Origin: Rhea pennata
Taxonomy: Eukaryota > Chordata > Aves > Rheiformes > Rheidae
Assembly: GCF_028389875.1 (NCBI RefSeq)
Contig: NW_026907680.1
Span: forward strand, 1,922,001 to 1,986,000
Reading direction: 5' to 3'
DNA length: 64,000 nt
Shown here: one piece after another, positions 17,720-28,796 of the stretch
How positions within the stretch are numbered: the stretch's first letter is position 1
Layout: every line of letters starts with the position of its first letter
Translations under genes and position numbers: made by a program
Notes under the pieces: model-generated
What the model was told of the DNA's origin: nothing
The model's input: the letters and a program-made list of their open reading frames with translations, nothing else
Database searches by the model: none

Positions 17720-18520
17720 AGGCCAGGTCCTGCACAGGGCCGTGCAGGAAGAGCTCCTGTCATGCCAGGGCTGGCTGAGTCTTGCCATGGCCCTGGCATC
17801 ACTGCAGCTTCTGCTCACATGCTGCGTGGGATGGAAAGCAGAGAGAGCCTTTGTGGAGGCTCTGTGCAGGTGTTTGGGCTGCTTGATGGCCTGGTCAGGT
17901 TGCTGTGTCCACCTGTAGATGAGGTTGAGGTGAGACTTCAGCCCAGGCTTAGCCCAGGTAGAGCAGGGCTGCAGCCTGGGTCATTGCAGGCTGCTCAGGT
18001 GCTGTCCTGCCACTGGGGCCAGGCGTGGACCCTTGTCCAGCGTGCACCTGACACCTTCATGTTCACCATCAACCCAGCTGTCCCTGCCCTGCCTCGGGGC
18101 AGGGATCTCGCCCCAGGCACCGGGGCTGCAGCTCGGCCGCCTTCCCCTCAGCACGGTCACACGGCAGCTCCTGGCCTGGCAGCAGCGCCGGCAGCAGCCG
18201 CTCTCCCAGCCCCCGGGGCTCCGCACGCTCCAGCTGGGGAAAGACGTGGCTGCGTTTGCAGAGCTCGCGGGGCTTTAGTCTCCTGGGGCTCCAGCCAGAG
18301 ATGTCTGTTCCCGAGGTGCTGGAGCAGGTCAGGCTGCTTCCCGCGGCAGGAAGCCCAGCTGCAGCTGGCTCCAGCGCTGCGCCTGGCACAGCTGCATCCC
18401 AGCCCGGGGCAGGAGCTGCCAGCAGCGGCGGTCTCAGCCACAGGGGCCTCAGCTCTCCCTGCCTACCCGTAGGGCATAGACAGCAGGAAAGCATAGCACA
18501 GGCACGTTCTGTGAATATGA
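17720..18520 (+). other. GC-rich segment found only in the left arm
   Basis: CpG-rich sequence with several overlapping open frames but no recognised protein. It is absent from the matching positions in the other two module copies. Confidence 0.4.
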
Positions 18521-21249
18521 TAGTGCTTGATGTTTGCCACAGCTCTTATCCATTGCTAAGCACGAGCAGTACTGACCAGGCCAGAAGGTGGGCTTTCTTG
18601 AAGAAAAGCCGAGCAGTCCTTAAGCACTGCCAGCCCCCTTGGACATCTTCAGATACTGCAGGCTCTTGTAGATGGAAATTCATCATTCAAAGGTCATTTC
18701 TCCAGAGACTAATTCAACCTCTTTCACAACAATTGCTCCTCTGCAGTCCCTGCTTTGGGACAGGACTATTTCAAAGCAGCGAGCTCATCAGAGCAGTGCT
18801 TTTTGCTCCAGGATCTTTTGCTTGCCCAGCACTGAGCTGTTCTTCTACAGCTTTTGCCAGTTGCTGGAATGTCCACAAACCTATTGCCTAACGCTGGCAT
18901 TTTTGAATGTCATCCCATGCAGTGTCATTTATTGGCCTCTGAGAATTTATCAGATCATGTGGGATGGAGGAAGACAGTGAGGGTCTTCGTGGTTGGTTTA
19001 AATACACCTGTAGATGAGCTTTCCTGGAAGCAAGGCTGTTTCGACAGGGCAAGTTATGTGTGTGTGTTCTAAGCTGACCAACGGCGTAAGAAGATGTTGT
19101 CTCTGGGTTTAAACAAAATGTGTGGTGCATATCCAGTGGAATTTCCTTCACTCAAGAGCCCATTGAGTGATAATCAAACACAAAAAATCAAATGTCTTCC
19201 TCTGTATGGGCCCCTTTCATTTTGAGTTCCTCTGAGGGCTTTACATCTCTCTACATTTTTGCACCATCCACTCCCAAGTACTATTTATTTCCACAAACGC
19301 TTTGGGCTACGTGTGCTGTAAAACTAACATTGGATCTTTTTCCCCTCTCCCAGGTGCAGGTGAAGTTGGAAGTGCATGTGTTGGCCTCCACGCATCTACT
19401 GAAGAATCTGCAGCAAATGCAGATGTACCCCAGGACTCCACTTTCCAGGGCAATACAGAGGCATTGTGATATTCTGAACAAAAAGGATGTGACTGGAACA
19501 AAACACTACACAGAGCTTGTGAAAAATATTTGCTTTACACAGCACGGTAATGGTTTCCCACTAAGTGGTCTGGCTGTGAGAAATCCTTGCTGCAGGCTGA
19601 ACCTAAACTCCAAGGGGTTTCAAAAGTTGCCAGGCACACTGCACTTCCCTCTAACAAGCCTGCAGGGATATGGAGCTTGTCTGGCACCGTAAAGTCCATG
19701 TCCCTTCTCGTGCGAGTAACCAACTGGCTAACCTTTCTTCTGCAGCTTGATGGAGCTGCCTAAGTATTTTGTATGGAAGCACATGTGTGGTCTTGCTCAA
19801 GTCAGGTGCTGCCTTTTAGCCACAGCAGTCCCTCTGCTCCCTTCCATTCTCGTCCTGCTACAGACCTGTAGCGTTTTCAACGTTCTCTTAGCACTGAGCA
19901 CATTGCTCTTGGATCTGTTCTGTGTCCCCTACTTCAGTCCTCATGCACTGGAAAACCCTGTAGTGAAGCCGAAAGCTTTCCGAGGGCTCAGCCGGCAGTG
20001 CTGGGCACTACAGATTGCTGCTGCTTCCGTGCACCTCTGGAGGTGGCTGTAAAAGCACGGTCGAGTGAGAGGAGTGCCAAGACAACTACAGTGTGGTTTT
20101 GTTATACGAGTTTCACTACGCCACGTTGGTTTGGAGATACCTTAATGTTGCAGCTCTAGAGGCTTTCAGGCACTAGACTAACCACGCTGCCACTCCGGGG
20201 ACACTTCCTCTGAGAAGTCCAGGGATGTTAAGATACAGGTGTGTCTGTCCCTGCCTCCTCATTCCTCAATCCTTTCTAGAAGCTGGCCTGACAGATGAGC
20301 CAAGCTTTCGGTTACTGTGACTTGCTGGTCACGCCAGAGCTGTAGCCCTGCTGAAGGGCAGAGTAAAGGGTGTCTCAGTAACACGAGTTTCTCAGCGAGT
20401 TCTCTGCCGTCATCGAACACCTGCATTTGTCATCCCACAGCTGCACGCGTGCCCCTTGGAGGGCAGTGATCCCAGGCTGCTGGGACAGGGGAAGTTCCTT
20501 CCAAGGGCTGCTGAGGAAGAGCGGTTGTACTGCGGGGAAGAAAGAGCTCGGAAATTCTCTTCTACCTAGGATTTCTCAGTCCCTGAGAGGCAGGAGCCGT
20601 CACCTGGCTTCAGCGGTGCTTGGGAGGTGACTTGCGCCTCATCAGCTCCTAGGCCAGCAGCAGGCACGTGGATTTCCTCCTGGTTCTGATGCCACTTCTC
20701 CCGAAGAACCACCAGCACCAGGCCCAGTGCCCCTTTGGGAGCTTCCGAGGTCACTTCTGGTAGGCCAGGAGCAGGCCCACTGCTGCTGCTCCACTTCAGG
20801 AGGTCACTTCTGCCTCAGGACCTGACAGGTCAGTGGCAGGCACAGGATGGCAGTGCTGACTGCGAGGCCACTACTCCCTCAGGCCCATAGAGACCAGTGG
20901 CAGGCACAAGGCTTTGATGCTGAGTGTGAGGGCACTTGTGCCTTGCACCCGGGAGCCTCGCAGCAGGAAAATGGTGTCAGTGCTGACAGGGAGGTGATTC
21001 CAGCCACACCCACCTGGAAGCCAGGAGGAGGAACCTTGCTGCTGCTTCTGCTAGTGAGCTCACTTGCGCCTCAAGACCTGAGAGGCCACCAGTGGCCACA
21101 AGGCTGCTGTTAGTGCCTGGGTAGGAGCAACCAGCCTGGGGAGGCAGCAGGGGTGTTGGCAAGCTCAGTGCCGGAGGGGAGAGCAGCAGGTGTTGTGCAG
21201 CTGCCTCCAGGAGGGCTCCACGCTGTCTCCCATTGCTTCTTCATCAATG

Positions 21250-21990
21250 TCCTGATGAAGCAGGGACTTGGTGCATAACCAGGGAGGGGTGCTGATACCT
21301 GGCTGTGCTGGAAAGGAGCTTTTCAGAGAAGGACCTGGGGGTTGTGGTGGGCACCAAGCTGACCATGAACCAGCAATGTGCTCTGGTGGCAAAGAGCAGC
21401 CATGGTATCCTGGGCTGCATCAGGAAGAGCATTGCCAGCAGGTGGAGGCAGGTGATCCTTCCCCTCTGCTCAGCACTGGTGAGGCCGCACCTGGAGAGCT
21501 TGGTCCACCAGCACAAGAGAAACATGGACCTACTGGAGTGAGTCCAACCACAAAGAAGACTAAGGGCCTGGAGCATCTCCTGTATAAGGAGAGACAGAGA
21601 TAGCTGGGCCTGTTCAGTGTGTAAGGGGAGAAGGCTCAGGGCAATTTGAATGTACAAAAGTACCTGATGGGGACATGGCATAAAGAAGACAGAGATAGAT
21701 TCTTCTGTGACAGCCAGTGGCAGGATGGTAGGGAACAGGCACATGTAGAAATACAAGAAATTCCATTGAAATATAAGAAAAGACTTTCTACTGCAAGAGC
21801 GATGGAAGACTGGACCAAGTTGCTCAGCAGGACTGTGAGTCTCCATCCTTGCTGCTGCTCAAAACCCAACTGGACACAGTCTCAGTCAGCATGCTCCAGG
21901 TATACCTCCAGGTATAAAAGAAAAGAGGGTGGAGGCAGATGTTCTCTTCCAGAGGTGCTTTCCAACTTCAGCAATGCGTTGATTCAGTGA
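21250..21990 (+). mobile_element. CR1 LINE fragment (old)
   Basis: Diverged CR1: GACCTGGGGGTTGTGGTGGG, GTGAGGCCGCACCTGGAG, GAGCATCTCCTGTA and GGCCTGTTCAG. Its inverted twin is at 31.36-32.10 kb, so it was in the unit before the inversion duplication. Confidence 0.85.
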
Positions 21991-22097
21991 TTTGGTGATG
22001 CTGCCATTTGTGAAGTCACTTGTGAGCTGCCTAGAGGAACTTTGCTTCTCCATGGAAGAACTCCTCTGTATCACAGAGCAGTCAGTGCCTCTGCAAA

Positions 22098-22424
22098 TTA
22101 CTTCTCAAGGGCTTCAACGAGGGGTGGGGGCTTTTTCTTCAGGGCCTCGTACAGGCGATCCTTGCACCAGGAAGTCCAGCTCAGCAACAGCCTGAACAGC
22201 TCACACATCATGGTGTGGGAAGTTTTCTCCGCCAGAATTCTTTGGTATTGCTCAAAGTCCAGAATGTCCCCGAGCAGGAGGTCCAGGACACCTTTCACTT
22301 CAACAACACGTTCAATCAGCTCCACTCGGTGCCTATTGACAAAGTGTTCCCCTGGGGAAGACAGAAGCAAAGGGTTAGTCATCCGTGGACACACTGGTGC
22401 TCCTTCAGCTGCTTCACAGGTCAT
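22098..22424 (-). CDS. CARD domain protein, terminal exon (copy A)
   Basis: The 254-base exon 22351-22098 follows a TTCCCCAG acceptor and encodes a CARD of about 83 residues, then a stop. Features shared with the CARDs of ASC (PYCARD) and NLRP1: HFVNRHRVELIERV at the start, VLDLLLGDIL, EQYQRILAEKT, LFRL and WCKDRLYEALKKKPP at the end. CARDs mediate homotypic assembly, for example of caspase-1 inflammasomes, in the cytosol. I found no PYD, NACHT or FIIND exon nearby. An in-frame ATG upstream (22424) would give a 108-residue CARD-only protein if transcription is not spliced here; the same ATG and frame are kept in copy B. Against copy B it has Asn for Asp, Ile for Thr, Cys for Arg and Leu-Leu for Met-Pro in the CARD. 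Confidence 0.8.
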   Translation of the reverse strand: MTCEAAEGAPVCPRMTNPLLLSSPGEHFVNRHRVELIERVVEVKGVLDLLLGDILDFEQYQRILAEKTSHTMMCELFRLLLSWTSWCKDRLYEALKKKPPPLVEALEK

Positions 22425-22627
22425 GGAGCAGCAGCCACTTCACAGCGGGGTTTGCCTGAGCTAGCACGACCCAAGGAGGAAATGAACGGCACCACGGAGC
22501 ACCCAGTCCTCTCTGCTATTAGTGGGTGATGGCACCGTCTAGCCAAAAGCAGAGGCTCGTGTGAAGGTCTAATTCAAACTGGGGCTGTGCCGGGGCCAAT
22601 GCTGTGTTTTAGAGTGGGTGTTTGAGC

Positions 22628-22740
22628 TGCAGCCCCTGGTTTTGAGGCGTTTCGCCCCCAAAAGTCTCACCTGTCACTGCAACATTTGAGCAGATTTGGG
22701 GATTTGTTCTCTGCCCCTAAAGCCTGTGGGACAGCAAAAC
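22628..22740 (-). other. Possible small exon upstream of the CARD exon (copy A)
   Basis: A stretch with acceptor-like TCCCACAG and donor CAG/GTGAGACT is conserved in the inverted copy (30631-30686). Its frame does not link cleanly to the CARD exon (a TAG occurs in the needed phase), so it is either non-coding or not an exon. Confidence 0.25.
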
Positions 22741-23309
22741 AGAAAAGAAATGAGAGGGGAAGCAATGGGAGGGAGCTCCAATCTTGCACAGTCGACGGGG
22801 CGCTGCAGAAGGGAAGGACAGAGCAGACACCTTTCCAAAGGAGGCTCCTTCCCTTAGGGGACCAGGACTCCCAGGCCACCTCCCAGCCTTGCGGGTGACC
22901 CTCTCTCACGGCTGCTCCCATCCCCATCGAGCCAGTGCCATCAAGTGACAGCACAGCTAACTGCAGCCCTATCAGAGACCACCACCGCGCGGTGTGAACT
23001 GGCCATGGGAAATGCTGGAGCTACGGATGATGTTCCATGAGCACCTCTGACAGGGAGGAGACATCCCATCACCTGGTTCAACCCGTATGTCTTGCTGGGA
23101 ACTCACTGCATTGGAGTTTTAAGCTAATTTCAGACAGTGTCATGGCAAAAACAGTCAATCGAGCTCATCACCCTTGGTTTGTTCTGCAGCAACCACACAC
23201 ATGCCAACATGGCTGCCCCAATAACACGCCAATGACACACACACGCCAACGACACGGCTGCCCCTTTCACAGGCAAAGACATGGACACGGCAGCCCCACG
23301 CACACGGCA

Positions 23310-23690
23310 GCCCCACGCACACCCATGTGCAGGGCAATTGGGACCAGTGGGACAACATCCCCCCTGCCCCCCTTACACCCCGGGGGCCCAGGTGTCCAGG
23401 CACCCCTCAGCCCCCCACCCTGGGGGGCATCCAAGACCCCGCTGGGCCCCACCACCCCTGGGACCCAGCATCCGGACACCCCACTGCCTCCCCCCACACC
23501 AGGCGTCCAGGCCTCCCGACACCCCTCTGCCCCCCTCACACGAGGGGTCCAGGCGTCCGGGCCCCTCCTTCCACGTGCCCAGGAAATCCCCATCCCTTCC
23601 CACGCCAGGGGCCCAGGCGTCCGAGCACCGCCCCTTCCCCCCGCCCCCCGTTACCCGAGTGCCGGCTCGGACGCCTGGGCCCCTCCCCGC
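23310..23690. repeat. Degenerate GC-rich minisatellite (copy A)
   Basis: Imperfect units of about 40-60 bases built around GGGGCCCAGGCGTCCGG. The twin array is at 29.68-29.99 kb. Confidence 0.75.
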
Positions 23691-23815
23691 GCCCCTTCCC
23701 TCCCCCAGGCCCAGCGATGCCGCTGCCGCCCCGCGCCGGGAACTGCAATCCCAGCAGGCAGCGCGGCCGCCGAGCCCCGCCCCCTCCCTGGCGCCTCCTC
23801 GAGCCCTGACAGAGG
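23640..23815 (-). promoter_or_regulatory. CpG-rich putative promoter of CARD copy A
   Basis: CpG-dense sequence with a ZNF143/Staf-like site (AACTGCAATCCCAGCAGGCA at 23741-23760, one base short of the usual ACTACAATTCCCAGCAT core) and GGGCGGGG boxes nearby. It lies about 1.4 kb upstream of the CARD exon on the minus strand; the inverted copy has the same arrangement. Confidence 0.45.
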
Positions 23816-24296
23816 GGACGAGAGAGACACGGAGCTGCTGGAGAGAGGGCGGCGTGGGGCTGCGAAGGTGGTCGGGGGCTGGAGCAGCTGCCCTCCGAGG
23901 AACGGCTGCGAGAGCTGGGGCTGTTTAGCCTGCGGAGGAGAAGCCTGAGGGGGATCTTATCAGTGTGTCTAAGTACCTGAAGGGAGGGTGTCAAGGGGAC
24001 GGGGCCAAACTCTTTTCAGTAGTGCCGTGCGACAGGACTAGAGGCAGCGGGCACAAACTGAACCAGCGGACGCTCCGCCTGAATATGAGGAGGAATTTCT
24101 TCACAGTGACAGAGACCGAGCACTGGGAGAGGTTACCCAGAGAGGTGGAGGAGTCTCCTTCCCTGGAGAGATTCAAGGCCTCTCTGGATGCAGTCCTGTC
24201 TACGATGGTCTAGGTGACCCTGCCTGAGCAGGGAGGTTGGACTAGATGATCTCCACAGGTCCCTTCCAACCTTCCTGATTCTGTGATTCTGCTGAG
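23815..24296 (+). mobile_element. CR1 LINE fragment (younger, CpG-rich)
   Basis: Good match to the CR1 3' region: GGGGCTGTTTAGCCTG, GGCACAAACTGAACCAGCGG, GAATATGAGGAGGAATTTCT and the tail TGGACTAGATGATCTCCACAGG. Absent from the matching place in the other arm (near 29.42 kb), so it was inserted, or exposed by rearrangement, after duplication. Confidence 0.9.
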
Positions 24297-24299
24297 CCT

Positions 24300-24990
24300 C
24301 CTCGCCTCAAGGCCAGCTCTGGGCTCTGCTGCTCTCCTTCCTACCTGCCCTCGGTCTCTGCAACTCCACTAGTTCCCGGGTGCTACAGCCCAGGTGGCCA
24401 TGGACTCTGCTGGCACCAAGCCTCTGGGGTGGCCGCTTCCCCTTCTGGCCCAGGGCACCCGCCTTCTTCCCCTCACGCCCGCAAAAGCCCAGCACTCAAG
24501 GGCACCCAAGACACACACAAGAGCTGGCAGTTCCCTCCCACCACGCAGCCAGCACTGGGCCCCAGCAAGGGGGGCCCAGGCTCAAGCACTTCCTCCCCTC
24601 AGAGGCGTACAGCAGCTTTTTCCTCCTCTCCCCACAGGCCCCCTGGCCCCAGGACATGCGTTGGCCATGGCAGGGCCCTCTCCACGCCTCTCCCCAGCAC
24701 CAACAAGACGCAGCACACCCCAGCCACCGCAGCTGCAGCCAAAGAGCCACAGCAGGACCGTGGCGGAGAGCTGCCCTGGCAGCAGCCCCCGAGCCCTGAC
24801 TCCTCAGCTCTGCTCTTCAGGCCTCTCCAAAGTTCCCATGCTGCAAACAGATGATCTCACCACACACCCAGCCAAGAGCCACCTGACTTGGGGCAGTTGG
24901 TTTAATTCAGCTTCAGAGAACTTCCTGTGTGCTCGCATGGCTCACAAGCAGTGCTGCTGCTGCCGTTGCCGCCGTTGTCAGGCAGTTGCG
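24300..24990 (-). pseudogene. 3' end fragment of a CCDC81-like gene (spacer, minus)
   Basis: A fourth copy of the terminal-exon tail: on the minus strand it reads CEPCEHTGSSLKLN then TAA (stop side near 24.90 kb), preceded by a short GCA/AGC-rich remnant. Its 3' flank down to 24.3 kb matches 9.15-9.85 kb in the same orientation and 50.2-51.1 kb inverted. The rest of the gene is absent. Confidence 0.7.
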
Positions 24991-24999
24991 CCGTTGCCG

Positions 25000-25400
25000 G
25001 TCAGCGCCACTGCTGGAGAGGGCCACTCTCCAGGCTCACAGCACTTGCTGCCCATTAAAGCTCCAGGGAGCAGAAGAGGTTTGGGTGCAGGTAGGTGGGT
25101 ACCATGTCATGGTGAGCTAGTGGTAAATAGGTACCTTGCAAAGTCTTCCCCAAGACCTGGTCCCCTCCCACCTCTGCAACACTGAATATGGTGCAGTTCA
25201 AGTGTTGAAGACAGAATTAAGAAACTATGACAGAGGGAGAAAGCAGCCAGACATGTGCCCTGGCAACAGAGTGAGAACCTAACACCTTTCCTCTGTGCTT
25301 TGATCCTGCCTTAACACAACAGCGGTGTGGCTGTATTCCAGCTTAGGCTGTCCCTTGTAGGATGACCTCGTAAGGCCACCGGACCAAGGAAGACAGGCAG
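25000..25400. other. Spacer sequence with no recognised feature
   Basis: I see no gene, repeat or match to another part of the window here. It separates the minus-strand terminal fragment from the plus-strand broken copy. Confidence 0.4.
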
Positions 25401-26921
25401 CAAACCATTGCCCATCCTGGAACAGAGTACCTGGGGCCACAGTGCAGTGGCTAATGTAGCTGGCAGCACAGTGCGTAATGCTGTGCCTCGGAGCCTATCC
25501 TGCCAGATGACCCTGCTGCTCGCCTTCCTGCATGGAGAGAAATTTTCACTGTGGTTGTTTCCAGAGCTCTCCTTCAGGCATGATCTGCAGCCCTGGGTGT
25601 TTTGTTAGGGGGTGATCCCCGTTCCTGTGGATGTGACCCCAGTCAGTGGGACCCATGTGCTTCTGCTACAGAACTGCCTTCTGTGGCAGAAGCAGGTGCC
25701 CAACTTGTCAGGCTGAAATGGGGACCCTACTCCCCCTGTGCTCATGCCACCTCCCCGCGGTGTGTATTTGCAGTCCATTCGTAGGCACCCCAGAGTGCTC
25801 TGCCCAGAAGGCAGTGCCAGGCAGGAGGAAGCCATCTTCAGAAGGTGGAGCACCTACTGAGTGGCTTGGGAATGAAGTGGACGAGAATGCCAGAGCAGTA
25901 AGTGTCACTGTTGGAGGCCCTTCTTCTGCCGGTGTGCATCCTGCAAAAGCCTTGTGCTATGGGCGCTGGCTCACAAGAGCCCTTCCCATGGGTTCACTGA
26001 GCCCTGCCCGACATCGCCCAGTCCTGCCTTCAAAGGCGCCGGTGGTGAATGTAGTTTTGGAATGCACACACTGTTGCACCTCGCTCTCCGTGAACACACC
26101 AGCAGAGCCTCTGGGGCCCTCCTGCTGGTGGCACTGGAAGTGCTGGGCCTTTCTGTGATAGAAAGTGAAGAGTTTCTGCTCAGCTCTGTCATAATTCAGA
26201 TGCCTGGTTCAAAGAGAATGGGATGTTCAGCCTTTCTGGGCTTCCCTTCAGGGAAAAAGGGTGCTGACAGGAAGGCTCCCGGGAAGGGTCAGAGCAGAGG
26301 CTGGAGAAGAACCTTCCCTTCTGCAAAATGGAGCTGCCATAGCCCCCCCCACCCCCTCCTGTCCTCCCTAGCAGGACTGCCCTGCACATTGCCCTAGAGT
26401 TTAGTGAGCTGCCTTCCCCTGTGCTTGCCTCCCTTGACTCCATGCTCTTCTGGATCAGCCTTTTGGCTCTTCCCTTGTCAAAAGCCTGCCAGAACATTTA
26501 GCTCTTTGCCCATATTCCCCTGCAGCTGCTCTTGTGTGGAATGGAGGGGCTGCTGTGAGCAAAAGCAATGGGTGTTTCTGCAGTTCTGAGAGGCAGCTTC
26601 TTCTCCGGAGCATGGAAACATGGGCTGCCCTTGCCAGGATCAAGAGCCTTTACTTGGCAGCATCTCACCTCTCTTTCTCACCTTTGCAGATGAAAATACG
26701 CAGGGATTCAATCCCGACAGCCACTAAAGCAGCTTCGATTGTGTCCCTTGAACCTCTTCCAAGTATTTTTCCAATGTGAGTACTTTGCCTTCCTTCTTTC
26801 CCCCTGCCTCAGAAAGGCAGCAGCCTCTCCGCACAGGTTTGTTACGGCTGCAGTGCCAGGGCTGGGGCAGGCTGCTCTGAAAGTGCTTTGGGAACAAGTC
26901 TTCCCAGCGGCTGGGTCCCTC

Positions 26922-27643
26922 TTATAGTTAGATTCCCGGGGGCCATATGCCCAGGTTGGCAAGCCGGCACAAACTCACTCACACACACACACACACAAAC
27001 ACTCTTTAGGAGCAAGCAGTTTATTAGTAGATACTTACGAACAGACCGACCCAATGGTAATCTCGAGGACCACCTCAATGCTTGTCCCAATCATCTGCAT
27101 GATGAGAGAGCGAGAATCGGCAGGTACAATCTTTTCGGATGTCCCCGAGGAGGCAACGTGGTCCTCTGTTGTGTAGCAGCCTCTCTCTCCTTCAGAAAAA
27201 CTCCGGTATTTATGATTACTTGTGGTAGGCGGGAGTCCCGGCACCTGGGGCCAGCAAGTGCAGGGAGTCTAGCCCAACTCCACCCTGGTTGCATAACCAG
27301 GCTATGATACTGCGCACGCGTGCAGACTTATTTCGGGGGCCACATTTGGCTTTGGGGGTTGCTATTTCACTACTCTTCAGCTTCTGACCTTCATGTTGAC
27401 TGCTTCTCATGGTGATTCTGTAGCTGGAAGCCACCGAATCTACATGTAACCAACCACTGTTCTTTCTCACAGATTCCCAAGACCTTGTCAGTTACTTATT
27501 TGTATCCCGCTTAACACAGCGGTATTGTTCAGGCACTGAAAAGTTACAACACTAGACTATTCCCACCAAGTATCAGGTAGTACAGATACAAAAAGTTACA
27601 ACACGGACCATTCCCATCAAGTGTCAGGTAGCAGGGATACAGT
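26922..27643 (-). mobile_element. Probable solo LTR of an endogenous retrovirus
   Basis: About 720 bases interrupt a segment that is continuous at 45.49 kb (GCTGGGTCCCAGTGACCTGC). Read on the minus strand it starts near TGTATCCCTGC and has a direct repeat of about 45 bases (two blocks with GTTACAACAC and TATCAGGTAG or TGTCAGGTAG, as in U3 enhancers). A TATA-like CATAAATACC lies near 27.21 kb and AATAAA at 27025-27020. No coding region is attached. Exact ends and target duplication are uncertain. Confidence 0.55.
26979..26997. repeat. (CA)n microsatellite
   Basis: Short CA run at the U5 side of the probable solo LTR. Confidence 0.85.
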
Positions 27644-28796
27644 CGCAGTGACCTGCATGCATGCTCTGCCTACATCTGGGCTCTGAGGGTGGGGAGAGGG
27701 TTCTGCAGAACTCTGTGATGTCGTCCACCTGCTAAGGGCTTTGTGTGTAAATGCTTGATGCCTTTCTCCTACTTTGACACTGGGTGCCCAGCAACAACCT
27801 ATTGCCCACCCCTGAACACAGAGTCTTTGGGGCCACAGAGCAGTCTTGTGTAGTTGGCAGGACAGCAGGTAATGGTGTGTTTCAGAGCCTGTCCTGGCAG
27901 ATGACCCTGCTGCTCTCCTCACTGCCTGGAGAGAGTCTCCCTTGGGCTCCTGGAGCTCTCCTTCAGGCATGACGTGCAGCCCCAGGTGTTTTGGTGGGAG
28001 GTGATGCTCTGATGTGGCCCCAGTCAGTGGAAGCCCTGTGCTTCTGCTGCAGAATTGCCTTCTGCTGCACGAGCAGGTGTGAAGCTGGTGAGGGCCAGGT
28101 GGGGACCCTACTCCCCCTGTGCTCATATCACCTCTCCACGGTGTGTATTTGCAGGCCGGTGCCAGTCACCTCAGAGTGCTCTGCACAGAGTGCAGCAGCG
28201 GGCAGGAAGAAGGAACGGAGAGAAGCCCGAGCACTAGTGCATGTCCTCTGAGCGAGGACCGTCAGAGGTCTGGAGTGGTAAGTGCTCCTCATTGAGGCCC
28301 TTCATGTGCCAGCCTGCTCTCTGCCCAGGCCTTGTGCTATGGGTGCTGGTTGTACAAGAGCCCTGCTGGGCCCTGGAAGGCTTTGCGCAGGCCTTTGTTT
28401 TCAGAGATGCCAGCTGTGCTCTACTTCTGCAATGTATCTGCCTCTCCAGCGCTCTCTGTGAGCAACCCAACAAAGCCTCTGGGGCTCTCTGCTTGGTGGC
28501 TGTGGAACTGCAGGGCGTTTCCACGCTAGAAGAAGGAGAGTTTCTCTTCAGCTGTGTGATGAGTAAGATCTTTGGTGTGAACAAGCAAGGGATGTTCAGC
28601 CTTGCTGGGCTTCCCTTCAGGGCAGAAGGGTGCTGACAGGAAGGCTCACAGGAAGAGTTAGGGAACAGGCCTTTCCCTTGCGGGAAAAGAGACCGGCTCT
28701 GGCCCCCACTGCACACCCCTGTCCTCCCTAGCAGGATGGCCTTGGCCTTTCTGCCGCAGGAGGGCACAGCCTGTTCCTTTCTGCCTCCTTCTCCAG

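Larger units (their letters stand above)
14716..21180 (+). repeat. Unidentified module, copy 1 of 3
   Basis: Also present inverted at 32.2-36.3 kb and, in part, directly at 51.8-55.2 kb. Several splice-like stretches stay open in all copies: a segment with LPVWEHDLD and ALSHTGEPK (16.40-16.68 kb), a segment after CCTCTGCAG with LSATSLLPLLPDQEL (16.07-16.31 kb), and one after CTCTCCCAG with VQVKLEVHVLAS and NICFTQHG (19.35-19.55 kb). I recognise none of these and cannot decide whether they are exons. This copy alone holds about 1.9 kb of extra sequence at 16.86-18.73 kb. Confidence 0.6.
8691..24000 (+). repeat. Left arm of the large compound inverted repeat
   Basis: Blocks on the plus strand recur on the minus strand of the right arm, in mirror order: 8.7-9.9 kb with 50.2-51.3 kb, 10.2-14.7 kb with 41.9-48.9 kb, 14.7-16.7 kb with 34.4-36.3 kb, 18.7-21.2 kb with 32.2-34.2 kb, and 21.2-23.8 kb with 29.5-32.1 kb. 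Identity is high but not complete. The arm lacks about 5.5 kb present in the right arm and has its own insertions (16.86-18.73 kb; CR1 at 23.8-24.3 kb). Confidence 0.85.

Noticed and set aside
17762..18472. 236-codon frame in the GC-rich segment of module copy 1
   Set aside because: Overlapping open frames on both strands, no family resemblance, absent from the other copies.
21244..21846. 200-codon minus frame and its twin at 31509-32114
   Set aside because: Antisense to an old CR1 fragment; present twice only because the arm is duplicated.
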